A DNA stretch of 64,000 nucleotides from Bacillota bacterium. GTDB lineage: Bacteria; Bacillota; Clostridia; Acetivibrionales; JANLFN01. The notes under the pieces are model-generated. The model was not told where the DNA came from and did not search any database. It worked only from the letters and a program-made list of their open reading frames with translations. Numbering within the stretch: position 1 is the first letter of the stretch; every line of letters begins with the position of its first letter. Below, one piece after another: positions 52,260 through 59,878 of the stretch. The position numbers and the translations under genes were made by a program. The DNA lies in assembly GCA_023397675.1 (NCBI GenBank), contig JAEWTV010000109.1, positions 1 to 64,000 of the forward strand, written 5' to 3'.

Positions 52260-52973
52260 ATGATTATTTATCCTGCTGTCGACGTGAAAGACGGTAAATG
52301 TGTAAGACTGTCACAGGGAAAGTTCAACAACGTTACTGTTTATTCGGATGATCCTGTGGAAATGGCTTTTAAGTGGGAACGTTTGGGAGCGCAGTATTTG
52401 CATGTTGTGGATCTTGACGGCGCAAGGACCGGCGAACCTCAAAACATAGCCGCTATAAGTGATATGGCTGTAAGGCTTGGTATTCCGGTACAGTTGGGTG
52501 GAGGAATAAGATCAATAGAAACAATTGAGATAATTCTCTGTAAGGGAATCCAAAGGGTTATTCTTGGAACATCTGCAGTAAAAGATACAAACCTTGTGAA
52601 AACCGCTTTAAAGACCTTTGAGAACAATATAGCCATAGGTATAGATGCCAGAGACGGAATAGTAGCCATAGAAGGCTGGGCAAAAACGAGTGAGTTTACA
52701 GCTGTAGGCTTCGCAAAGAAAATGGAAGATCTCGGAGCCAAGACTATAATATATACTGACATTTCAAAAGATGGAATGCTTCTGGGGCCTAATCTAAAAG
52801 CTATGGAGGAAATGGTCAAGGCAGTTGGGATAGATATTATAGCTTCAGGTGGTGTAAGTACCGTTGAGGATGTAAAAGCACTTAAGAATATAGGTGTTGC
52901 AGGTGCAATAATAGGAAAAGCTCTTTACACAGGAGATATAGATTTAACAGAAGCAATCGCCGCCGCTCGGTAG
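52260..52973 (+). CDS. hisA: Phosphoribosylformimino-AICAR isomerase
   Basis: A 237-residue TIM barrel. YPAVDVKDGKCVRLSQG with the catalytic Asp at the N terminus, VVDLDGA, VQLGGGIRS and TDISKDGMLLGPN with the second Asp, then IIASGGVST as phosphate site. It opens the ProFAR ring. AGGAGTGG precedes the ATG. Followed by a hairpin and the 93-base repeats. Confidence 0.95.
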   Translation: MIIYPAVDVKDGKCVRLSQGKFNNVTVYSDDPVEMAFKWERLGAQYLHVVDLDGARTGEPQNIAAISDMAVRLGIPVQLGGGIRSIETIEIILCKGIQRVILGTSAVKDTNLVKTALKTFENNIAIGIDARDGIVAIEGWAKTSEFTAVGFAKKMEDLGAKTIIYTDISKDGMLLGPNLKAMEEMVKAVGIDIIASGGVSTVEDVKALKNIGVAGAIIGKALYTGDIDLTEAIAAAR

Positions 52974-52982
52974 AAAAGCGCA

Positions 52983-53157
52983 ATATACTTCGTATTGCGG
53001 TGTCAAACTTCAGACACAAAAGTCCTCACATATACGAGATATGCTGCGGCTTTTGCGTTTCGTATGAAAAACGAGATATGCTTCGCATTGCTGTGTCAGA
53101 CTTCAGACGCAAAAAGCCTCACATATACAATATATGCTGCGTTTTTTGCGCTTCGTC
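52983..53157 (+). repeat. Two-copy 93-base tandem repeat between hisA and hisF
   Basis: Copies start near 52983 and 53076 with the same order: ATAT-CTTCG-ATTGC, GTGTCA-ACTTCAGAC-C, AAAA-CCTCACATATAC, ATATGCTGCG, TTTTGCG-TTCGT. Each copy can fold as an imperfect hairpin (CAAAAG...CATAT/ATATG...CTTTTG). A CGCAATA/TATTGCG hairpin stands just before copy one, near 52980-53000. The 327-base gap holds no gene I can support; both frames open across it are repeat-derived. Confidence 0.75.
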
Positions 53158-53300
53158 TTCCGTGCACTGCTCGCATCTGTCGTTTTAGGGATTCAAGTAA
53201 GTATTACTAGGGACTTTTAATAACCCACTATATTAGACCATAGTGTGCGTCTGATATTGTAGGCTTAATGTTATAAATTAAGTAAAACAGGAGCTATTTA

Positions 53301-54062
53301 ATGTTTACAAAGAGGATTATACCCTGCCTGGATGTACATGCCGGGAGGGTTGTTAAAGGTGTTAATTTTGTTAATATACGTGATGCAGGCGATCCTGTTG
53401 AAGTTGCTGCAATTTATGACAAGGCAGGCGCCGATGAACTCACATTTCTGGACATTACAGCGTCCTCTGATGCAAGGGGAATTATGCTTGATGTTGTAAG
53501 AAGGGTTGCCGAGCAGGTATTCATACCTTTTACTGTTGGTGGAGGTATACGTTCTGTTGAGGATTTCAGGGAGATACTTAAGGCCGGTGCGGACAAGATA
53601 TCTGTCAATTCAGCCGCTTTAAACAGGCCTGAACTTATATCAGAAGCTGCTTGGAGATTCGGAAGTCAGTGTGTTGTTGTTGCTATCGATGCCAAACGTA
53701 ACAGTGAAAGAGACAGCTGGGATGTATACCTAAATGGCGGAAGAGTAAACACCGGCAAGGACGCAATCGCTTGGGCTGTTGAAGCAGAAAAGCTTGGAGC
53801 AGGAGAAATACTTCTTACGAGTATGGATTGTGATGGAACTAAAAATGGTTATGATATAGAACTTACAAGGCTTATTGCCCAAAGTGTTAAAATCCCGGTA
53901 ATTGCTTCTGGTGGTGCAGGTAAAATGGAACATTTTTATGATGCATTTAGTGAAGGAAAAGCTGATGCTGTATTAGCTGCTTCCTTGTTTCACTATAGAG
54001 AAATGGAAATATCAGACCTTAAGAAATACCTTAGAGATAAGGGTATAGAAGTAAGGCTATGA
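53301..54062 (+). CDS. hisF: Cyclase subunit of imidazole glycerol phosphate synthase
   Basis: A 253-residue TIM barrel forming IGP and AICAR with HisH. RIIPCLDVHAGRVVKGVNF with the first catalytic Asp, FLDITASS, FTVGGGIRS, KISVNSAAL and the second Asp in TSMDCDGTKNGYD, then PVIASGGAG. CAGGAG precedes the ATG. AICAR is the byproduct that re-enters purine synthesis. Confidence 0.96.
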   Translation: MFTKRIIPCLDVHAGRVVKGVNFVNIRDAGDPVEVAAIYDKAGADELTFLDITASSDARGIMLDVVRRVAEQVFIPFTVGGGIRSVEDFREILKAGADKISVNSAALNRPELISEAAWRFGSQCVVVAIDAKRNSERDSWDVYLNGGRVNTGKDAIAWAVEAEKLGAGEILLTSMDCDGTKNGYDIELTRLIAQSVKIPVIASGGAGKMEHFYDAFSEGKADAVLAASLFHYREMEISDLKKYLRDKGIEVRL

Positions 54063-54081
54063 GTTGAGAGGAGTCATTATT

Positions 54082-54741
54082 TTGAACGATATACTGAAGG
54101 AACTTAAATTTGATGAAAAAGGCCTCGTTCCTGCAATAATACAGGATCATAAAACCGGTAAGGTTCTTATGATGGCATATATGAATGAAGAAGCAGTACT
54201 TAAAACTATTGAAACAGGCATAACACATTTCTTTAGCAGAAGCAGAAACAAGCTGTGGATGAAGGGTGAAACTTCTGGACATTATCAGACAGTTAAATGT
54301 TTGTTTGTTGATTGCGACGGAGATACACTTCTAGTTAAGGTGGAACAGGTTGAGGCTGCCTGCCATACAGGGCATTTTTCCTGCTTCTACAGGGAGATTA
54401 AAGATGGAAAGGCAAATGAGATTTCAAACATTGTATTTAATCCCAAGGATGTATATAATGATAGGTCAAAAGTGCTTCAGGAAGTATATAATGTAATAGC
54501 CGACAGAAAGGTAAATCCTAAGGAAGGCTCATATACCAACAAGTTGTTTGAAAAGGGTATAGACAAAATACTTAAAAAGGTTGGAGAAGAAGCTGCAGAA
54601 GTCATTATAGCAGCCAAGAACAGCTCAAAGGATGAACTGAGATATGAGGTGGCCGACCTTATGTACCACTTGTTTGTTATGATGGTTGAAATAGGCCTAA
54701 AGCCCGAAGATATATACGATGAACTGAAAAGCAGACGATAA
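54082..54741 (+). CDS. hisIE: Fused phosphoribosyl-AMP cyclohydrolase / phosphoribosyl-ATP pyrophosphatase
   Basis: A 219-residue bifunctional protein. Residues 1-110 are HisI: MMAYMNEEAVLKT, FFSRSRNKLWMKGETSGH and ACHTGHFSCFYR with the zinc cysteines. Residues about 130-219 are HisE: KVGEEAAEVIIAAKN with the metal Glu residues and DLMYHLFVMM. It opens the phosphoribosyl-ATP ring after removing pyrophosphate. TTG at 54082 behind GAGGAG is the likely start; a TTG at 54064 would lie before that site. Last gene of the operon. Confidence 0.93.
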   Translation: MNDILKELKFDEKGLVPAIIQDHKTGKVLMMAYMNEEAVLKTIETGITHFFSRSRNKLWMKGETSGHYQTVKCLFVDCDGDTLLVKVEQVEAACHTGHFSCFYREIKDGKANEISNIVFNPKDVYNDRSKVLQEVYNVIADRKVNPKEGSYTNKLFEKGIDKILKKVGEEAAEVIIAAKNSSKDELRYEVADLMYHLFVMMVEIGLKPEDIYDELKSRR

Positions 54742-54751
54742 TATTAGTTTA

Positions 54752-54965
54752 TAGTGTACAGTGTACAATTTACAGTTAAAGTCAAAAACCAGTGCAAAGA
54801 GCAAGTTAGTGTAAGTGCACAATTTACAGTTTACAATGTACAGTTAAGAGCAAGGGTAAGGCAGTGTACAGTTTACAGTGTACAATTTACAGTTTAAAAC
54901 AAGGGCAAGGCAGTGAACAGTTTACAAGTAAATTTACAGTTAAAGTAAAAAACCAGTTAACAAGT
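54752..54965 (+). repeat. Long TACAG-type repeat array 3' of hisIE
   Basis: Many copies of GTGTACAATTTACAGTT, GTACAGTTTACAGTG, GTTAAAG and AAGGGCAAGGCAGTG words, in gene-sense orientation. It is the longest array of the family here. The rest of the 467-base gap (54966-55154) is AT-rich with no recognisable gene. Confidence 0.8.
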
Positions 54966-55154
54966 TGGTTAAATCATAAGTTCTATAAATTAATAGAAGT
55001 AGATTTGTGATAGTTTATTAAGGATTGCTAAGAAATCATTCAAAATAACATAATGATACTATTTTTAAAATACGCATCGAGGTCCTATTTGAAACTAATT
55101 TACTTTTATTAAATAACTGCTTTTACATTTATAAACCTTACACTTAGATTTTTG

Positions 55155-55193
55155 CTTTTAACTTGTACACTGTACATTGTAATCTGTACACTA
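55155..55193 (-). repeat. TACAG-type repeat, inverted relative to 54752-54965
   Basis: TTTTAACTTGTACACTGTACA and on, the reverse complement of the family words. It ends at the ribosome-binding site of the next gene, so the gap 54752-55193 is bounded by copies facing each other. Confidence 0.7.
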
Positions 55194-55208
55194 ATATTCG
55201 GAGGTTTT

Positions 55209-56354
55209 ATGGACTGTCATAAGCTGAAGCAGCTTCTTAAACAGGAAGAAGGACCAAAGCTGGATTTTAAAGCGACTTTGAACCTTACTACAGAAAGTGA
55301 TAAAAAAGAGATTACCAAGGACGTTATTGCCATGGCCAATTCAAGAGGAGGCCGTGGTTATATTGTTTATGGAGTGGAAGATAAAACAAAAAGACTTCTT
55401 GGAATCGATCCCGGAGGGTTTAAGGAAGAACAGATCCAACAGCTTATTTACAACAGATGTGACCCGCCTGTGCCGGTAGCAGTTGATTTTATCGATATTG
55501 AAGGCAAAAAGATTGCGGTGCTTACTATTTTTAAAAGCACGCATCAGCCTCACCAGATGATCAATACCGGTGCTTTTTATATCAGAAGAGGTTCAACTAC
55601 CGATACCGCCAGAAGAGGTGAAATTGCCAATATGCTTCAAGAAAACGGTTTGATGACATATGAAACCGTAGTTGTTAAAAATGCCGGCCTGGAGCAGCTG
55701 GACATGAATTTGATAAATCGGTATTTCAGTAACATGAATGTTATAAGTGAAAAACCCAGTGAGGTACTGCTTGAAGCTATGGGAATCATTGGGCAAAGGC
55801 CGGATGGGGAAGGGTACTTTTCAACAATAGGAGGGCTTCTTCTTTTTGGTAAAAGACCGTCAATTTATCTACCTCAGGTTTATGTCAAACTTAATATTTT
55901 TGAAGATACCGAATATATCTACGGGAACATATTAGAAATGCTTGACGGTGTTTCAAACATTCTTAAGTCAAAACTTGGAGATAATGGTTTCCCTGTTGAA
56001 GCTATAGAAGAAGCAGTTGCGAATGCACTGGTTCACAGGGATTACTTGGACGTATCTAGGGGCATTACAGTTACAATAAGTGGTAAAAGCGTTGAAATAA
56101 GCAACCCTGGCGCTTTGATAGCCAGTAATAGTGTTTATAAATTTATTAAAGAGAATAACCCGGACAGAAGAAATCCCTGGTTATATCAGAGACTTATATC
56201 TTTAGATACAAAGAAGAGGTTTACAAAGTCAGGTTTGGGTCTCACACGCATCAAAAAGGCTTTTGAGGACATAGGTGAGGTTAAATTCGTAAATATAGGT
56301 TCATTGAATCTATTTAAAGTAATTATGCCTGGTATAGATCTATTTAAAGCATAA
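55209..56354 (+). CDS. AlbA_2/Schlafen-type ATP-binding protein
   Basis: A 381-residue protein. The N-terminal AlbA_2 domain shows LDFKATLNL, MANSRGGRGYIVYGVEDK and FYIRRGSTTDTARRGEI, the signature of putative DNA-binding proteins once called divergent AAA-4 proteins. The C-terminal half carries a GHKL-like ATPase-type region: ANALVHRDYL near 280 and SGLGLTRIKKAFED near 340. The start at 55209 follows CGGAGG. Such proteins are often near mobile or defence genes, but no partner is evident apart from the convergent XRE gene. Confidence 0.85.
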   Translation: MDCHKLKQLLKQEEGPKLDFKATLNLTTESDKKEITKDVIAMANSRGGRGYIVYGVEDKTKRLLGIDPGGFKEEQIQQLIYNRCDPPVPVAVDFIDIEGKKIAVLTIFKSTHQPHQMINTGAFYIRRGSTTDTARRGEIANMLQENGLMTYETVVVKNAGLEQLDMNLINRYFSNMNVISEKPSEVLLEAMGIIGQRPDGEGYFSTIGGLLLFGKRPSIYLPQVYVKLNIFEDTEYIYGNILEMLDGVSNILKSKLGDNGFPVEAIEEAVANALVHRDYLDVSRGITVTISGKSVEISNPGALIASNSVYKFIKENNPDRRNPWLYQRLISLDTKKRFTKSGLGLTRIKKAFEDIGEVKFVNIGSLNLFKVIMPGIDLFKA

Positions 56355-56366
56355 GAATAAGCCTGC

Positions 56367-56696
56367 CTAATTATTTTTATCTGATTTGGCCTTAAGCTCT
56401 TTTGCAGCTTCCAGATATGGCATATTTTCAGGATCCATTACAAAAGAATTCAAGTTTTCCGGCAGGTGAGAGTATCCCACCTTTTTTGTACTCGTATGTC
56501 CTGTCAGGTAATCAACAGATACATTAAAATAATCTGCAATCAGTATAAGTGTTTCAAGTTTTGGCTCACGTGTATTTTTTACATAACCGTTAAAAGTCGT
56601 TTTCTTTATGCCCAGAGTTTCTGCAACTTGCTTCTGTTCAAGCCCTGAGTCCCTAATTAATTGACTAATTCGTTCCCCTAATGTAATTTTAGCCAT
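56367..56696 (-). CDS. XRE-family helix-turn-helix regulator
   Basis: A 109-residue regulator. ISQLIRDSGLEQKQVAETLGI and TTFNGYVKNTREPKLETL form the five-helix XRE domain with DYLTG closing it; residues 75-109 are a short charged tail. GGGG lies 8 bases before the ATG. It has its own consensus promoter and faces the Spo0E-like gene, whose promoter contains an inverted repeat that this protein could bind. Confidence 0.88.
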   Translation of the reverse strand: MAKITLGERISQLIRDSGLEQKQVAETLGIKKTTFNGYVKNTREPKLETLILIADYFNVSVDYLTGHTSTKKVGYSHLPENLNSFVMDPENMPYLEAAKELKAKSDKNN

Positions 56697-56714
56697 TTAT
56701 GCAGCCCCTTTTTG

Positions 56715-56744
56715 ATTATACAAAATAATGGTTAATTGTGTCAA
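56715..56744 (-). promoter_or_regulatory. Sigma-A promoter of the XRE gene
   Basis: On the minus strand TTGACA, an 18-base spacer and TATAAT, ending about 19 bases before the start codon. Confidence 0.75.
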
Positions 56745-56771
56745 ATATGACAACAAAAATATACAAAAGTG

Positions 56772-56800
56772 TTGACAATACGCGAAATGCGTATTAACAT
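56772..56800 (+). promoter_or_regulatory. Promoter of the Spo0E-like gene with a palindrome in its spacer
   Basis: TTGACA at 56772-56777, 17-base spacer, TAACAT at 56795-56800. The inverted repeat AATACGC-GAAAT-GCGTATT (56777-56795) fills the spacer, the classic position for a repressor operator. Confidence 0.7.
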
Positions 56801-56864
56801 ATATATATAGAATCTTTTACCTGCTTGATGCTTGATATACAAACTTTTAAAATGAGGCGAGATA

Positions 56865-57017
56865 GTGCTTAATAAAGAAATAATAAGACTTCAGAGGATT
56901 TTAAGTGAACTACTGGAGTGTGAAGACATTGATAATTCAACATTGTTGGAAGTGAGTAAAAAGCTTGATGAGTTAATTTTAGATTTTTATTCTGATAAAA
57001 GTATTAAAAAAGAATAG
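56865..57017 (+). CDS. Spo0E-like aspartyl-phosphate phosphatase
   Basis: A 50-residue helical protein starting with GTG (MLNKEIIRLQRILSELLE). Residues 31-38 read SKKLDELI, matching the SxxLDxLI signature of Spo0E proteins, which dephosphorylate Spo0A~P and delay sporulation. The overall two-helix hairpin layout and length fit. GAGGCGAG lies before the start. The promoter with the palindrome is 65 bases upstream, and the adjacent XRE protein is the natural candidate regulator. Confidence 0.8.
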   Translation: MLNKEIIRLQRILSELLECEDIDNSTLLEVSKKLDELILDFYSDKSIKKE

Positions 57018-57034
57018 TCATTATTGTATAATAA

Positions 57035-57469
57035 TCAATTTAAGCTCTTAACTACTGTTATAATATTACCCTTTTTATTAAACATTATTTTATCTGCAAG
57101 ACTTTTTACTATTAAAAGTCCTCTTCCTGTCTCACACAAATCAAGCAACTCTTCGTTTGTTTTGTTCTCCCATGCACTACTTAATTTTTCAGCCGGGTTA
57201 AAGCCTGAGCCCTCATCAGCTATTTTAATAATGCTTTTACCCTCAACAATCTCTGCATGTATTTGAACTTCCTTTGCTTGGATGCACTTGTTACCATGTC
57301 TGATAGCATTAGAAATCAGTTCATTGAGAATAACTTTTAGCTCGAATTTGCAGCAGTCACTCAATTCACCATATGCGTTATCAAGAAATCTTAATATTTC
57401 TTCTACAACCGGGCATATATACTTTATATCGCTGGCTATCGTGTAGAAACAGCTTTGCTTGGATTTCAA
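57035..57469 (-). CDS. RsbW/SpoIIAB-type anti-sigma factor kinase, complete GHKL motifs
   Basis: A 144-residue HATPase. ILNELISNAIRHGN is the N box with the Mg-binding Asn, IADEGSGFNP the G1 box and TGRGLLIVKSLAD the G2 box. It starts with TTG behind GGTGG. It is the last gene of the rsbV-rsbW-sigma set, 63 bases after the sigma factor gene. RsbW-type proteins bind a sigma factor and phosphorylate its antagonist. A role as a second, catalytically intact kinase is inferred. Confidence 0.85.
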   Translation of the reverse strand: MKSKQSCFYTIASDIKYICPVVEEILRFLDNAYGELSDCCKFELKVILNELISNAIRHGNKCIQAKEVQIHAEIVEGKSIIKIADEGSGFNPAEKLSSAWENKTNEELLDLCETGRGLLIVKSLADKIMFNKKGNIITVVKSLN

Positions 57470-57532
57470 GACAATTCCACCTTAAATATCATATTTAAAT
57501 ATATATACCCAAACGCCAGCCTGATAATCAAA

Positions 57533-58297
57533 TTATTTTTCTAAAATATTTCTAAAACGTTCAAGTACTTTTTTCTCCAGCCTAGATATATACATCTGAG
57601 AGACTCCAAGTTTTGAAGCGATTTCTTTTTGAGTCTTATTGCTGAAGTATCTCATTGTTATAAACTCTTTTTCTGCAGCATTAAATCTTTCAAGGCTTTT
57701 AAGAAGGAAATCCCTGTTCTCAACCCTCTCAAATGTTGAATCTTCCTCACCAATGGTTTCATGAAGTTCAAGATCATCATCATTAAACGCATTCTGGTCA
57801 AAAGACTGCATATTATAAATATTGCCCGACTCAGCAATTTCAAGAACAGTTTCTTCATCTATATTAAGGTAACGCGCAATCTCATCAACACGCGGAACCC
57901 TTTTCAACTCTTGGGTTAAGGCTTCCTTTGCCTGATTAACCTTTTGATATACCTCATACAGACGCCGAGGAATCCTGATTACTGAAGCCTTATCACGAAA
58001 AAATCTTTTTATCTCACCAATTATTGTAGGAGTCGCAAAACTCACAAATTTGACACCAACATTGATATCAAACCTTTCTACAGCTTTAATCAGAGCGACA
58101 CATGCAATTTGATACAGGTCCTCATAATCAATTCCCCTATTGACAAATTTTTTGGATATAATATCAGCAAGGTAAAGGTATGAGTCAACTATGTGATTTC
58201 TATTTTCAACAGATTTATCTTTTTGATAGGACTTAAATAATGGCTCGTCATTGTCCAAATCTGCGGGTACTTCAGGGTTAATGAATTTATCAGCCAT
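57533..58297 (-). CDS. Sigma factor of the SigB/SigF/SigG group
   Basis: A 254-residue sigma-70 type factor. Region 2 DYEDLYQIACVALIKAVERFD and KFVSFATPTIIGEIKRFFRD, region 3 around VPRVDEIARYLNIDEE, and region 4 TQKEIASKLGVSQMYISRLEKK for the -35 element. KFVSFATPTIIGEIKRFFRD is typical of the group directed by partner-switching. It is flanked by anti-sigma-type genes and an antagonist, so it is probably a general-stress sigma factor rather than a sporulation one. Confidence 0.9.
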   Translation of the reverse strand: MADKFINPEVPADLDNDEPLFKSYQKDKSVENRNHIVDSYLYLADIISKKFVNRGIDYEDLYQIACVALIKAVERFDINVGVKFVSFATPTIIGEIKRFFRDKASVIRIPRRLYEVYQKVNQAKEALTQELKRVPRVDEIARYLNIDEETVLEIAESGNIYNMQSFDQNAFNDDDLELHETIGEEDSTFERVENRDFLLKSLERFNAAEKEFITMRYFSNKTQKEIASKLGVSQMYISRLEKKVLERFRNILEK

Positions 58298-58311
58298 ATT
58301 ATAATTTCCCC

Positions 58312-58695
58312 TTAAAGAGATTTTGCCATAGATAAAAGAATGCCTTTAGTGTTGTCGCAAAGCTCTAAATCGTCCATTAAGGCCGTAAGAATTGAAAAGC
58401 CCAATTCATCAGTACTATCCTTGAACAGACAACTAAGAGACTTGTCTTCGCAAGCAAATGAAACAACAAGTTTATCCGCTAATACAGCAAAACTTATTGT
58501 ATACCTGTCAGTAATACTGCTGCCAATACTTACAATTTTGGAGCATACTTCGGATATTGCAACCTTTATATCTTCTATAGTATCAATATCAAATCCAACC
58601 CTGTTTGCTATCCCTGATGCGGTTAGCCTTGCTACACTTACAAACTCAGGTTTTAGAGGGAGTATTAGTTCTATACTGTCTTGGGTACTGTTCAA
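58312..58695 (-). CDS. RsbW-like anti-sigma factor with degenerate ATP site
   Basis: A 127-residue protein with the RsbW/SpoIIAB fold by length and pattern (LILPLKPEFVSVARLTASGI, DIDTIEDIKVAISEVCSKIV). The N box has Glu but Lys in place of the Asn that holds Mg, and no DxGxGF G1 box is visible; a LGFSILTALMDD segment stands where G2 should be. It may bind the sigma factor without efficient kinase activity. TTG at 58695 follows AGGAG and is preferred to a GTG at 58704 inside the ribosome-binding site. Confidence 0.78.
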   Translation of the reverse strand: MNSTQDSIELILPLKPEFVSVARLTASGIANRVGFDIDTIEDIKVAISEVCSKIVSIGSSITDRYTISFAVLADKLVVSFACEDKSLSCLFKDSTDELGFSILTALMDDLELCDNTKGILLSMAKSL

Positions 58696-58700
58696 AATTC

Positions 58701-59018
58701 TCACTCCTTTATTATGAAAAGCTTATCAAGACCTGTTATTACAAAAAGTTTCTTTATTTTTTCCTTAAGATTGGATATATATATTTTACCGTTATTCTCT
58801 TTAACCTTTTTAAGTGAACCTACAAAAATGCCTAAACCTGTGCTGTCAATATAGTTCAATTCGCTGCAGTCAATCAGAAGATCGCATTTGTTGCTCTCAA
58901 TAACTGAATAAAGCTTTTCTTTCAGGCTCTGGGAAGTATAAATATCCACTTCTCCTGAAATACTGAGTTTGAACAAATCATTTAACTTTTCTTCACGGTA
59001 ACTGATTTCACTAGACAC
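58701..59018 (-). CDS. rsbV: Anti-anti-sigma factor of the RsbV/SpoIIAA type
   Basis: A 105-residue STAS protein. DCSELNYIDSTGLGIFVGSL near 55 holds the serine (in DST) phosphorylated by RsbW, with KLSISGEVDIYTSQSLKEKL at the start. When unphosphorylated it binds RsbW and frees the sigma factor. GTG at 59018 is about 8 bases after GGGAGGG and is preferred to a TTG two codons earlier. Confidence 0.92.
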   Translation of the reverse strand: MSSEISYREEKLNDLFKLSISGEVDIYTSQSLKEKLYSVIESNKCDLLIDCSELNYIDSTGLGIFVGSLKKVKENNGKIYISNLKEKIKKLFVITGLDKLFIIKE

Positions 59019-59032
59019 AGCCAATCCCTCCC

Positions 59033-59845
59033 TTATTTTAATAATAGATTGATAAGTTTTATTGCATTATCGTTATGATTATTTTTAACACAAATAGCTG
59101 CTATAAAGGTCTGCCCTTGAATTTTGGTATCCTGCACCATTTTGTTATTTTTTACATCTATTCCATAAATGTGTTGTTTATTTTCATTATCTGAAGTCGC
59201 TGAAATCAGCATGCTGCTGTTCTTATCAATTCCGCTTTCTGATATGATATCATCGAGATTTAGCAACACTCCACTTTTAACATATAGGTCGAATTTATCC
59301 TTATCCAAAACCAAAACATCCAGATCACCAGAGGATATTTGTGCGGTTTCTCTAATTCTATACCCAGCTTTAAGAGTTGGATCTATCTTTACAGAGGGTA
59401 TTATGGTTACCTGCGGCTGCTTGATGCCTTTAATGTCTTTCTTAATAGCATCTTCCATCAGGGTCATTTCCTGTGGGTAGTAGTCGCCAATGAAGGCCAC
59501 CTTAAGGTCATAATTTACCTTGCCCAATATATATGATAACGTAACGGCCAAACATATTGCAATAAATATGCCTACCAATACATGGACTTTATGATAATAA
59601 ATAAAGTTTTCTACTTTCTTTAAAACAGGGTTTTTCTTTTTTGCTTCTTCCAGATGGTAGCCCATTAATAAATCATATGCTTTGCTTATCTCATCCAGGG
59701 TTGATTTATCTAGTAAAACAGGCTTGCCATCTTCAGTTTTTTGCTCATATTTTCTTAGAATAAGCCTGTATTTTTTCATTATCTCATCCTTGGTAGCACC
59801 TTCACGTACACCAAGAATTGTATATGCGTTTTTTAAATCCTGCAC
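59033..59845 (-). CDS. J-like membrane protein with extracellular substrate-binding-type domain
   Basis: A 270-residue protein. Residues 1-70 resemble a J domain (AYTILGVREGATKDEIMKKY, then ISKAYDLLMGYHLEEAKKK), but the HPD loop reads YEQ, so it cannot stimulate Hsp70 in the normal way. A membrane helix follows (about residues 93-115), then an outside domain of about 150 residues that recalls solute-binding folds. It precedes rsbV by 14 bases and probably belongs to that operon as a signal input. Function inferred only from position. Confidence 0.7.
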   Translation of the reverse strand: MQDLKNAYTILGVREGATKDEIMKKYRLILRKYEQKTEDGKPVLLDKSTLDEISKAYDLLMGYHLEEAKKKNPVLKKVENFIYYHKVHVLVGIFIAICLAVTLSYILGKVNYDLKVAFIGDYYPQEMTLMEDAIKKDIKGIKQPQVTIIPSVKIDPTLKAGYRIRETAQISSGDLDVLVLDKDKFDLYVKSGVLLNLDDIISESGIDKNSSMLISATSDNENKQHIYGIDVKNNKMVQDTKIQGQTFIAAICVKNNHNDNAIKLINLLLK

Positions 59846-59878
59846 AAAGAATCCCCCCTAAGAATCAAAAAACATTTG

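Noticed and set aside
53000..53210. Two overlapping open frames of about 60-70 residues between hisA and hisF
   Set aside because: They run across the 93-base tandem repeat, give Cys/Phe-rich nonsense-like proteins and have no ribosome-binding site.
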